Below are positions 1-7,588 of a stretch of 12,612 nt of DNA, in pieces (position 1 is the first letter of the stretch; every line of letters begins with the position of its first letter). The stretch is taken from contig CAMWRN010000045.1 of the NCBI GenBank assembly GCA_947176675.1, positions 1 to 12,612 of the forward strand, given 5' to 3'. The notes beneath the pieces were generated by a model. The model saw only the letters and a list, made by a program, of their open reading frames with translations, ran no database searches and was not told the origin of the DNA. Position numbers and translations under genes: made by a program. The DNA comes from an uncultured Clostridia bacterium. Its GTDB lineage: Bacteria; Bacillota; Clostridia; Oscillospirales; Ruminococcaceae.

Positions 1-43
1 AGTAATTTCCGACTTTTGTACTAAACTAATTCAGTTTTGACGT

Positions 44-90
44 TATCGGGCTGTCGCTGCCGCAAAAACACGGTTTGCGGCAGTCCGATA
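44..90 (+). other. Two-tier RNA hairpin upstream of the first permease gene
   Basis: Bases 57-66 (CTGCCGCAAA) pair perfectly with 74-83 around a 7-nt loop. An outer helix pairs TATCGG (44-49) with CCGATA (85-90), leaving 50-56 bulged and one G-T pair. No T-run follows on either strand, so it is not a standard intrinsic terminator. It may be the 3' structure of a gene left of the window or a leader/stabilising hairpin of the permease transcript. I see no convincing promoter between it and the start at 185; a short secondary pairing (129-133 with 150-154) lies in between. Confidence 0.55.
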
Positions 91-184
91 CATTTAGGGA
101 GCATTGTCTTCCATCGGAGATTCCTTGCGCGGCGGAGGCATCAGGCAAAGCCGCAATTCTCTATGAAAGGACTGATCAATCAAA

Positions 185-1714
185 ATGGCAGATAATACCG
201 CATATGCGAATCCCGGGAGCGGGCTGACCGCAAAACAGAAAAATTTTTCCGAACCGAAAACGATTACAGAAAAGATTGCCGACGTACTGTACTGGATCAT
301 GCGCTGTTCGGTTGTAGTTAACGTTTTCGTGCTGTTTTTTCCGACATTTAACGCTGTAAGAATCAGTCAGAATATCAACGGAAATATGTCACTTTTCACC
401 TGCGCGATCTCCTATAAATCTATGCTCAGCACTTTCAAGGCGGTGCTCAGAAGACAGGAATGGCTTGAACCGGCGTTTAAAAGCCTAAGCTTCTGTGCGG
501 TGCTTATAATTGTAGCCGCAGTTATCGCAATTGCCGGCGGCTGTATGTCGCTCGGCAACAGGAAGATGAAAAAATTCGGCTGCATTTTCACTCTTGCCGC
601 AGGTATCGTTGAGCTTGTCGGCGTTCTGAGAATAAACCCTATCCTGAACGGTCTTATCAACGACTCCTATGCTTCGGGCAAATTTGAAGACATGAAGCTT
701 ATGCGTCCCAATATAATGTACGTTTATATGGCTATAGGAATAATTTATATTGCAGTTGCAGCTGCGAATTTCTTTCTTGTGCCTAAGACCGAAAGAGGCG
801 AGAGATTTGAAATGGAGCCTAAGTTCAGACTGTTCCTGATGATGCTCCCCGTTATAGCGCTTGCTTTCGTTTTCAGTTATCTCCCTCTGTATGGCTGGAG
901 ATATGCTTTCTTTGACTACAAGTCGGGCGAAACGTTGACCATGGACAAATTTGTAGGCTTCAAGTGGTTCACCGAAGTATTCAAAACTGCCGCTACCAAA
1001 AGGGACATTATGACGGTGCTGAAAAACACCCTTGCAATGAGCGGTTTGGGTATCCTTACAAGCTGGGTGCCTATGGCTTTCGCCATCTTCCTTTCGGAGA
1101 TCAAGAACACCCATTTCAGACGCGTTGTTCAGACCTTTACCACCATTCCTAACTTTATAAGCTGGGTACTGGTTTACGCCCTTGCGTTGGCTATCTTCTC
1201 CACCGACGGTTTTATCAACACCATGATAAACAGTCTGCACCCCAACGGAACTGCCGTTGCCACAAACTATCTTATGGACAGCAGTCATATGTGGCTGAAA
1301 ATGCTTGCGTGGGGTCTGTGGAAAGGCGTGGGCTGGAGCGCTATCATTTACATAGCTGCGATCTCAGGTATCGATCAGGGACTTTTCGAGGCTGCTACCG
1401 TTGACGGAGCAGGCAGATTTGCCAGAATGTGGTACATTACCGTTCCCGAGCTTATCCCAACTTACTGTGTACTGCTGCTGATGTCCATTGCAAACATTCT
1501 TTCAAACGGTATGGATCAGTATCTGGTATTCTCAAATGCGGTAAACCGCGAGCAGATACAAGTTCTCGACCTGTACGTTTATAATCTGGGTATCGGTTCG
1601 GGACTTATCCCGCTATCTACCGTAGTGGGTATGGTAAAATCCATCGTCAGCGTTATCCTGCTGTTCGCCGCAAACGGCGTCTCCAAGGCTATCCGCGGCG
1701 AGAGCATAGTTTAA
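185..1714 (+). CDS. LplB-type sugar ABC transporter permease with N-terminal membrane extension
   Basis: Membrane subunit of a carbohydrate ABC importer, 509 residues. The C-terminal 300 residues are a typical LplB/YteP-like permease: first helix about 215-236, further helices about 280-303, 320-340, 372-395, 424-440 and 478-497, and the EAA loop that contacts the ATPase at 401-421 (EAATVDGAG core). Family members are usually about 300-330 residues. Here roughly 210 extra residues precede that core, with about four hydrophobic helices (near 40-58, 100-118, 130-150, 176-198) and no domain I recognise. The start at 185 has only a distant AAAGGA (166-171, 13 nt away). An internal ATG at 812 (Met210), with AGAGG at 794-798, sits exactly at the junction and could give a classic-length form. 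It is followed 12 bp later by the partner permease with a strong ribosome site, so the two form one operon. Confidence 0.92.
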   Translation: MADNTAYANPGSGLTAKQKNFSEPKTITEKIADVLYWIMRCSVVVNVFVLFFPTFNAVRISQNINGNMSLFTCAISYKSMLSTFKAVLRRQEWLEPAFKSLSFCAVLIIVAAVIAIAGGCMSLGNRKMKKFGCIFTLAAGIVELVGVLRINPILNGLINDSYASGKFEDMKLMRPNIMYVYMAIGIIYIAVAAANFFLVPKTERGERFEMEPKFRLFLMMLPVIALAFVFSYLPLYGWRYAFFDYKSGETLTMDKFVGFKWFTEVFKTAATKRDIMTVLKNTLAMSGLGILTSWVPMAFAIFLSEIKNTHFRRVVQTFTTIPNFISWVLVYALALAIFSTDGFINTMINSLHPNGTAVATNYLMDSSHMWLKMLAWGLWKGVGWSAIIYIAAISGIDQGLFEAATVDGAGRFARMWYITVPELIPTYCVLLLMSIANILSNGMDQYLVFSNAVNREQIQVLDLYVYNLGIGSGLIPLSTVVGMVKSIVSVILLFAANGVSKAIRGESIV

Positions 1715-1726
1715 GGAGGCGGCAGT

Positions 1727-2695
1727 ATGAGTGATATCAAGCTTACCCGCGAGCAGAAACGCGAAGAGAAAAAATATTTCAAGGAGCACACCACCCATAT
1801 AAAGCTGACTCCCGGAGATATTATTTTCAATATTATCAACTACGCTTTCTTCATTGTTTTCACAATCAGCTGTATTTTCCCGTTCTACTACCTGTTTATC
1901 AACACCATTTCGGATAACGAGCTTGTTACAAAGGGAGCTATCACCCTTCTGCCGAAAGGGTTAACTATTTCCAACTATATTCAGATGGGCAAGGTAAACG
2001 ACCTTTGGAACTCTGTTCTGATAACATTTTTGAGGACGTTTATCGGTACGGCTCTTATGGTGTTTATTTCCGCGCTTGCGGGATATCTCGTTACTAAAAA
2101 AGAGATGTGGCACAGACAGTTCTGGTACCGTTTTTTGGTAATCACCATGTACTTCAACGCCGGACTTATTCCATGGTACCTGAATATGTCCACACTTGGT
2201 CTTACCGACACCTTTGCGGCGTATATCATTCCCGGTATCGTTTCGCCTTACAACATTATTCTGGTAAAGACCTACATCGAATCTATTCCGGGCGAGATCG
2301 AGGAAAGCGCATATATGGACGGCGCAAGCTACTGGACAATCTTCCGCAAGATAATATGGCCATTGAGCAAGCCTATCCTTGCTACGATCGCTATATTCGG
2401 CGCGGTGGGTCACTGGAACTCTTTCCAGGATTCGCTTATCCTCAACGCCAATTCCCCTCAGCTGTTTACGCTTCAGCACAGACTGTACATCTACCTGCAA
2501 AAGAGCTCCAACATCAGCGCCATGGTGCAGAGCGGTATAAGCAGTGCTGACACCACTGCTATCGCAGGACAGATGAATACAAAAATTATTCAGTACACCA
2601 TTTCCATGGTTACGATCATTCCTATTTTGTGCGTGTACCCCTTTATGCAAAGGTATTTTGAAAAGGGACTTATGCTGGGAGCGGTCAAAGGCTGA
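1727..2695 (+). CDS. LplC/YtcP-type sugar ABC transporter permease
   Basis: Second membrane subunit of the first importer, 322 residues, close to family length. After a charged cytoplasmic start (about 1-30) it has helices near 35-58, 97-122, 133-150, 163-182, 215-232 and 289-305. The EAA loop is at 193-212 (ESAYMDGAS followed by FRKIIWP). The C-terminal end YFEKGLMLGAVKG is characteristic of the YtcP/LplC branch. AAGGAGG at 1713-1719 overlaps the stop codon of the preceding permease, which fixes the ATG at 1727 and indicates coupled translation. With the 185-1714 product it should form the heterodimeric channel; the binding lipoprotein follows 72 bp downstream. No ATPase gene is adjacent, so energy probably comes from a shared MsmX/MsmK-like ATPase elsewhere (inference from family behaviour). 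Confidence 0.95.
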   Translation: MSDIKLTREQKREEKKYFKEHTTHIKLTPGDIIFNIINYAFFIVFTISCIFPFYYLFINTISDNELVTKGAITLLPKGLTISNYIQMGKVNDLWNSVLITFLRTFIGTALMVFISALAGYLVTKKEMWHRQFWYRFLVITMYFNAGLIPWYLNMSTLGLTDTFAAYIIPGIVSPYNIILVKTYIESIPGEIEESAYMDGASYWTIFRKIIWPLSKPILATIAIFGAVGHWNSFQDSLILNANSPQLFTLQHRLYIYLQKSSNISAMVQSGISSADTTAIAGQMNTKIIQYTISMVTIIPILCVYPFMQRYFEKGLMLGAVKG

Positions 2696-2767
2696 TCGTA
2701 TTTATACTATACCATGCTTAACAGGACAACAGTATGTCATGTTTAGAATATTTTTAGGAGGAACTGT

Positions 2768-4621
2768 ATGAAGATCAAAAAAGTACTTGCGGGAGTTACT
2801 TCTCTCGCATTGATGGGAACGCTTGCAGGCTGCGGAAATTCCGAAGTGCAGGCTCCCACGGACGTTTCCGTAACGTCAGCTGCAAACGCGGGCGGTGATT
2901 CCGCAGAGGTTGGAGATTCTTCCGATGCCGGTGATTCCGCAGACAGCGGTACAACTGCCGCCGCAGAGGACAGAGACCTGAAAGCCGAGTTTGCTGAGTT
3001 GTACGGCGACGGACCTGTGACGCTGAATGTGTTCAGCCAGCTTGCAAACTACAACGGAATTCAGGCGGGATGGTTCGGCGAGGTAATGAAGAGGGAGTTC
3101 AACGTTGAACTTAACATCATTCCCGATACCGACGGTATGTACGACACACGTATGGAAGCGGGAAATCTCGGTGATATCGTTATTATCGGTTCGGGCGACG
3201 CTTATACCCGTGCTGTCGCAGCGGATATGCTATATGATTGGAACGATGACGATCTGCTTGACAATTACGGCGGATACATCAAGGATCATATGGCTCAGGC
3301 GCTCGAAAACAACGCAAACCTTAACGAGTCCATTAACGGAGACCATGTTGTCCGCGGATTCGGACACAACGTTGCTTCCAGCATTGAGGAGCACGAGGCG
3401 TTCATCTACACAATGGACGTTCGCTGGGATCTTTACAAGCAGCTTGGATATCCCTCTGTAAAGAATATCGATGAATTCTTCGACCTTATGGTAAAGATGA
3501 AGGAAGCCTGCCCCACAGACGAGCTTGGCGGAGAGACCTATGCTGTTTCCCTCTGGCCCGACTGGGACGGCGACATGGTAATGTACGTTAAGAGCTTCGC
3601 TACCTGCTACTGGGGCTATGAGGGAGATATGGGTCTCGGTCACTACAACCCCGACAACGGCGAGTATTACTATGCTCTGGACGAGGGAAGTCCCTACCTG
3701 ACAAGCCTTAAATTCTTCAACAAGCTTTATCAGGCAGGACTTATCGACCCCGACTCCATGACTCAGACATATGCGGAGATGTCCGAAAAGGTAAAGGCCG
3801 GCGGTACTTTCTTCTCGATCTTTGACTATGCGGGTTCTCAGCTTTACAACAGCGAGGAGCACCTCAACGAGGGCAAGGGAATGTATCCTCTTATGCCTGA
3901 TGACGCTACACCTATCTGTGCAGGTATGAACGTTCTTGGTGGAAACAGGATCTGGGCTATCGGCGCTAACACCGAATATCCCGAGCTTTGCATGGCGATA
4001 ATCAACTATCTGTCCACTCCCGAGGGATACCTCACATACTGGTACGGACCAAAGGATGCCTGCTGGTATTATGACGATGAGGGCAACACCTGCTTCACAG
4101 AGCTGGGCGAATTAGCCTATAAGGACAGAAAGGGTACTATGATGCCCGACGAATGGGGCGGAGCGTCCTTTAACGAGGGTACTTTCCAGGCGAATAATAC
4201 CACCTGGACAAGAGACGCAAGGAATCCCGAATCCGCAAATGATACCTATAACTGCGAGAACTGGATAAGCCGCCGCGCAAGCCTGAACTACGATGTCCTC
4301 AACGACTGGAGAGAATTCAGCAACGCTTACAATGCTCAGGAATACATGAATTCCCGCGACTATAAGGTTCTGTTGGGTACGTCATTTAGCATCGCGTCTC
4401 AGTCCGACGAGCTGAAGGTTATCTGGAAGCAGGTAACAAAGCAGGTAACGACTTCCTCATGGCAGGCTATCTATGCCAAGACAGATGAAGAGTACGACAA
4501 GATCGTTGCCGATATGATCCAAAAGTGTAACGAGTATGACCCTAACGGCGAGTGCAAGGCATATTCTCTCGGTGAAGCCGAAAAGAGAAAGGCTCTTGAC
4601 GATGCAGTAAGAAACGGTTAA
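2768..4621 (+). CDS. LplA-type extracellular solute-binding lipoprotein
   Basis: Sugar-capturing subunit of the first importer, 617 residues. The signal peptide has Lys residues at 2, 4 and 5, a hydrophobic stretch and a lipobox LAGC, with the lipidated Cys at 22, so the protein is anchored outside the membrane. Residues 23-70 are a low-complexity Ser/Ala/Gly/Asp linker, typical of tethered binding proteins in Clostridia. The binding fold starts near VTLNVFSQL (84-92). Its large size and aromatic, acidic composition fit the LplA/YtcQ group, which pairs with LplB/YtcP permeases and takes up complex oligosaccharides; the actual ligand cannot be deduced. A strong AGGAGG lies just upstream (about 2756-2761). 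The 72-bp gap before it shows no convincing promoter, so it is probably expressed with the permeases and ends at the terminator starting at 4632. Confidence 0.93.
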   Translation: MKIKKVLAGVTSLALMGTLAGCGNSEVQAPTDVSVTSAANAGGDSAEVGDSSDAGDSADSGTTAAAEDRDLKAEFAELYGDGPVTLNVFSQLANYNGIQAGWFGEVMKREFNVELNIIPDTDGMYDTRMEAGNLGDIVIIGSGDAYTRAVAADMLYDWNDDDLLDNYGGYIKDHMAQALENNANLNESINGDHVVRGFGHNVASSIEEHEAFIYTMDVRWDLYKQLGYPSVKNIDEFFDLMVKMKEACPTDELGGETYAVSLWPDWDGDMVMYVKSFATCYWGYEGDMGLGHYNPDNGEYYYALDEGSPYLTSLKFFNKLYQAGLIDPDSMTQTYAEMSEKVKAGGTFFSIFDYAGSQLYNSEEHLNEGKGMYPLMPDDATPICAGMNVLGGNRIWAIGANTEYPELCMAIINYLSTPEGYLTYWYGPKDACWYYDDEGNTCFTELGELAYKDRKGTMMPDEWGGASFNEGTFQANNTTWTRDARNPESANDTYNCENWISRRASLNYDVLNDWREFSNAYNAQEYMNSRDYKVLLGTSFSIASQSDELKVIWKQVTKQVTTSSWQAIYAKTDEEYDKIVADMIQKCNEYDPNGECKAYSLGEAEKRKALDDAVRNG

Positions 4622-4631
4622 TTTAATTTTT

Positions 4632-4680
4632 CGGTGCGCGTCCTGCTGCTGCGATGCGGTAGGACGCGCCCGTTTTTCTT
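4632..4680 (+). terminator. Intrinsic terminator between binding-protein and DUF624 genes
   Basis: A perfect 9-bp stem pairs GCGCGTCCT (4636-4644) with AGGACGCGC (4661-4669). It extends by three more pairs (4632-4634 with 4670-4672) across a bulged T, and is followed by TTTTTCTT (4673-4680). The stem is GC-rich with an immediate T-run. Because DUF624 starts only 16 nt later with no visible promoter, the terminator probably lets some transcription through, giving less DUF624 than binding protein. Confidence 0.85.
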
Positions 4681-4695
4681 GAAAGGAAAATGTTT

Positions 4696-5352
4696 ATGGC
4701 GGGTTTTTTCAGTCCTGACAGTAAGCTGTACAGGTTCATGTGCAGACTTACGGACGTGGTAAAGCTTAATCTGTTGTGGATATTGTGCAGTCTGCCGATA
4801 GTGACTGTCGGAGCGGCTACCATCGCCGCGTCGGCAATGTCGCTGAAGATCGCAGACGGTCAGGAGGGTTACATCGGTCGTGACTTTTTCAAAGCGTTCA
4901 GGGACAATCTGAAGCAGGGAATACCCATGACGTTCATCACAGCTGTGTGCGTATGGGCAGTATGGCTGGATTTTCAGATGTTCAGCGCAGTTGAGGAAAA
5001 CTCGCTGATGTTCCTGATAACCGGAATAATCGCGGCGTATGTGTTCACGTTCGCGTTGCTGTACGTTTATCCGCTTCTGGCAAGGTACGAGAACACGGTG
5101 TTAAACAGCCTGAAAAATTCCTTTCGGATAAGCATGAAATATTTTCTGCGGTCGCTGCTGCTGGTGATTATACTTGCGTTTGAAGCAGCGGTAATGCTGT
5201 GGACAAGAGAAACGATGATACTGCTTGTTTTAGCAGGACCCGCCTTTATGAACCTTACAGTGTGCAGCTTTGCTTCGATAATTTTCCGTGAGCTTGAAAA
5301 AATTCCCGGCGCTGTTCCGGATAAAGACATATCTGACGGAGCGGAGCAGTAA
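4696..5352 (+). CDS. DUF624 (YesL-like) membrane protein
   Basis: Small integral membrane protein of 218 residues with about five hydrophobic segments (near 22-46, 76-97, 104-128, 150-170, 174-197). Family hallmarks are the N-terminal MAGFFSPDSKLYRF, the segment NLLWILCSLPIVTVGAAT (25-42), and NSFRISMKYF (141-150). DUF624 proteins such as YesL of Bacillus subtilis regularly lie beside LplABC-type sugar transporters, but their molecular role is not established; an accessory role in uptake is inference. I chose the ATG at 4696 because AAAGGA at 4682-4687 is 8 nt away; the in-frame ATG at 4690 would leave only 2 nt and add two residues. Transcription must pass the terminator at 4632-4680. The C-terminal tail (about 200-218) is polar and acidic. 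Confidence 0.88.
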   Translation: MAGFFSPDSKLYRFMCRLTDVVKLNLLWILCSLPIVTVGAATIAASAMSLKIADGQEGYIGRDFFKAFRDNLKQGIPMTFITAVCVWAVWLDFQMFSAVEENSLMFLITGIIAAYVFTFALLYVYPLLARYENTVLNSLKNSFRISMKYFLRSLLLVIILAFEAAVMLWTRETMILLVLAGPAFMNLTVCSFASIIFRELEKIPGAVPDKDISDGAEQ

Positions 5353-5363
5353 CTTTGCTTTAC

Positions 5364-5413
5364 AAAAAAATCCCGAACGTTTGCTTTTCTGCATAACGTT
5401 CGGGGTTTTATTT
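5364..5413. terminator. Bidirectional intrinsic terminator between convergent genes
   Basis: CCCGAACGTT (5372-5381) pairs perfectly with AACGTTCGGG (5395-5404) around a 13-nt loop. On the plus strand it is followed by TTTTATTTATT (5406 on), and on the minus strand by seven T (complement of A at 5364-5370). It lies 11 bp after the DUF624 stop and about 18 bp after the chemoreceptor stop on the other strand, so it serves both. Confidence 0.9.
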
Positions 5414-5431
5414 ATTACTTTAAGTCAGAAG

Positions 5432-7378
5432 TTATTTAAACTGAAATTTATTGACCATAGTATGCATAAGCTGCGCTCTGCTCGAAAGCTCCTCGGCAGT
5501 TGCCGCGCTTTCTTCAGAGGTGGACGAGGTGGTCCTTACAACTGCGGTGATCTGTTCCACGCCCTGACTTACCTGAATAATAGATTCGGACTGCTGCTTT
5601 GAAGCGTCGGAAATTTGTTCCAGCATCTCCATAACACCGTTAACGCTTTCCACTGTGCGTACCAGAGACTGAGCGGTTTCATCGACCAGCTTCATGCCTC
5701 TGCCGACAGCAGTTCTGGATTCTTCGATAAGTGCCGTGGTATTTTTTGAAGCTTCCGCAGATTTTGATGCCAGATTCCGCACCTCATCGGCAACGACCGC
5801 AAAGCCTTTGCCTGCCGTTCCTGCCCTTGCAGCCTCAACTGCGGCGTTAAGTGCGAGAATATTTGTCTGGAACGCGATATCCTCGATAGCCTTAATGATC
5901 GCGCTGATCTTATCGGAGGTGTTGTTGATCTCATTGATAGCGCCGATAAGCTCCTGCATTTTGACGTTGCTTTCTTCCATATCCTTGCTTGCTTTATGTG
6001 CGTTGATATTGGCGTTATTCGCATTTTCCGCATTTTGCTTGACATTGTCCGAAATGCTTCCTATGGTATCCGCAAGCTCCTGAACCGAGCCCGCCTGCTC
6101 CGATGCTCCCTGACTGAGGGACTGAGAGCCGTTTGCAACCTGTTCTGCGCTTACAGTGACCATTTCAACGGATTGGTTTATCTGCTCCAATGTATCGCTG
6201 AGCGAACTGTGGATAGACTTCATTGACTCTGCGATATAGACAAAATCGCCTGTATAGGAGCTTGTTATATCCTCGGTGAAATCTCCGTCAGCCATCTTTC
6301 CGAGGTGGTACGAAACATCGCTTACAATTTCCGAAAGCTCTTTAACAGTAGTATCCAGAGCCGCTGTAAGGTTAGAGGTCTCGTCCTTAAAATTAAACCG
6401 TGGCACCGGAGATTTCAGATCGCCCTCTGCAAGCAGCTCCAAACGTGAAACGCAGGCTCTGATAGGGTTTGAAATAGACCGCGCAAGTCTTACCGTAACA
6501 ATGAAGGACGCTGTTACAATTACCAATATCACTATAAATGTAAGTATCATACTTGTGTCCAGCGACGATTTAAACTCGTGCTGGCTGACCTCGATACAGA
6601 TGCTCCAGTTCTGCTCTCCGCCGATAGGAGCGTATCCCACCATTTTATTGTCACCGAAGAAGTTATATGCGCCTATACCTGTTTCCCCGTTGATCATGTG
6701 CTTATGAACGTCGGCTATATCGGAAAGACTTGCATCCTGTTCAGCCGCCGCGATCATGTTTGAACCTTCTTCAACATAAATGCTGTTTTCGTGACCGATA
6801 ATGCTTCCGTGACTGTTGAGAACATATGCAAATCCGTTGTCGCCCATTTTCAGGCTTAACATGATATCCGTAAGAAAATCTGCGTTTACCGCACCGTAAG
6901 CGATTCCGTCAAATTGACCGTCTGTAATAATAGGCACTTCGAGAATGAACACCATCTGGTTGCCGTCATTCATTATGTCGGTAATATACGGTTCCTTGCT
7001 GTCGCGGCAAGCCGTAAAATAGTCCATATCGCCGTAATTGTCGCCTGTGGAGGCAGTACCGTTTACGTCCATTTTACCTATGTAAATAAAACCGTTCCGC
7101 GCCGCCATATCCGAAGTGACCTTTGCAAGAACTTCAGAAGTAGGCTCTTCTTCTCTGAAAACGTCCATAGCCGCCGCTTCCTTAAGTGGAGCCCAGTAGT
7201 TATCCATTTTCCATTTGACTGCATTTGCTGCCATTGACGTAGCCGGACCAACTGTTTTTTCCATTAATTTGTCAATACCGGTTGCGTTCAAAAGCGCAGT
7301 AATGATTCCGATAGTAACTGACCCGATCAGCACAACGGTAAGCATACACAGCAAAATTTTTGACTTGATAGATTTCAT
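5432..7378 (-). CDS. Methyl-accepting chemotaxis protein with dCache-like sensor
   Basis: Transmembrane chemoreceptor, 648 residues, signalling through CheW/CheA. Order: helix 1 about 7-30; extracellular sensor about 35-270 with a dCache-like pattern (NGFIYIGKMDVNG; DMDYFTACRDSKEPYITD at 117-134; GFAYVLNSHGSIIGH); helix 2 about 276-297; HAMP from about 300 with the NPI turn at 304-306; then the long coiled-coil signalling domain, about 400-648. The conserved CheA/CheW contact tip is around 500-523 (IAFQTNILALNAAVEAARAG). It ends in KFQFK, without the NWETF-type CheR tether of enteric receptors. The sensor lacks the R-W-Y pattern of amino-acid-binding dCache receptors, so the ligand is unknown. 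AGGAGG (complement of 7388-7393) fixes the ATG at 7378, and it has its own promoter. Its place between two sugar importers suggests, but does not prove, sensing of the same sugars. Confidence 0.95.
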   Translation of the reverse strand: MKSIKSKILLCMLTVVLIGSVTIGIITALLNATGIDKLMEKTVGPATSMAANAVKWKMDNYWAPLKEAAAMDVFREEEPTSEVLAKVTSDMAARNGFIYIGKMDVNGTASTGDNYGDMDYFTACRDSKEPYITDIMNDGNQMVFILEVPIITDGQFDGIAYGAVNADFLTDIMLSLKMGDNGFAYVLNSHGSIIGHENSIYVEEGSNMIAAAEQDASLSDIADVHKHMINGETGIGAYNFFGDNKMVGYAPIGGEQNWSICIEVSQHEFKSSLDTSMILTFIVILVIVTASFIVTVRLARSISNPIRACVSRLELLAEGDLKSPVPRFNFKDETSNLTAALDTTVKELSEIVSDVSYHLGKMADGDFTEDITSSYTGDFVYIAESMKSIHSSLSDTLEQINQSVEMVTVSAEQVANGSQSLSQGASEQAGSVQELADTIGSISDNVKQNAENANNANINAHKASKDMEESNVKMQELIGAINEINNTSDKISAIIKAIEDIAFQTNILALNAAVEAARAGTAGKGFAVVADEVRNLASKSAEASKNTTALIEESRTAVGRGMKLVDETAQSLVRTVESVNGVMEMLEQISDASKQQSESIIQVSQGVEQITAVVRTTSSTSEESAATAEELSSRAQLMHTMVNKFQFK

Positions 7379-7449
7379 ACGAATTTTCCTCCTAAATCAA
7401 TACTTCGTTTATTAGCAAAATAATCCGATAAAAAATACCCTATTAAATA

Positions 7450-7478
7450 ATTATACCAATAATGCAGATTTATGTCAA
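7450..7478 (-). promoter_or_regulatory. Perfect-consensus SigA-type promoter for the chemoreceptor gene
   Basis: On the minus strand TTGACA (complement of 7473-7478) and TATAAT (complement of 7450-7455) are separated by exactly 17 bp. Transcription should start near 7443 and give a leader of about 65 nt ending in the AGGAGG site. Both hexamers match the housekeeping consensus at every position, which is rare and implies strong expression independent of the repressor gene upstream. Confidence 0.88.
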
Positions 7479-7505
7479 TAGTTGTATTGATATAAATTTC
7501 ATAAA

Positions 7506-7542
7506 ATAGGGAACTTTGGCAGTCAGCACAAAAATTCCCTAT
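7506..7542 (-). terminator. Inverted repeat after the repressor gene, possible weak terminator
   Basis: ATAGGGAA (7506-7513) and TTCCCTAT (7535-7542) are perfect 8-bp arms with a 21-nt loop. Read on the minus strand, the second arm runs into TTTTAT. It lies 47 bp past the repressor stop and 28 bp upstream of the chemoreceptor -35 box. It may terminate the repressor transcript weakly; the long loop and short T-run make this uncertain, and a protein-binding site upstream of the chemoreceptor promoter is the alternative. Confidence 0.4.
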
Positions 7543-7588
7543 GGCAAACAAAAAGTTGATTAAGAAAATATTATTTGACTCGAGACGG

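Noticed and set aside
37..42. TTGACG as a -35 box for the first operon
   Set aside because: The matching -10 position falls inside the GC-rich hairpin at 57-83 with no resemblance to TATAAT.
163..195. Ten-codon frame (MKGLINQNGR) overlapping the first permease start, with a similar ten-codon frame (MKEVIIWLKN) at 10724-10756 overlapping the other permease start
   Set aside because: Neither has a ribosome site, the two overlap their permeases in different frames and the peptides are not similar. The shared ATGAAAG probably reflects the purine-rich ribosome site of the permease itself.
485..1288. Long minus-strand open frame (267 codons) inside the first permease
   Set aside because: It lies wholly opposite a clear permease gene, has no recognisable domain and no ribosome site, and its composition is that of a complementary-strand shadow. 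The same applies to frames at 1961-2650, 3230-3862 and 9194-9952.
7412..7432. CCGATAA on the plus strand resembling a flagellar-sigma -10 box near the chemoreceptor gene
   Set aside because: It points away from the chemoreceptor and would run antisense into the repressor gene; no good -35 accompanies it, while a perfect housekeeping promoter faces the right way at 7450-7478.
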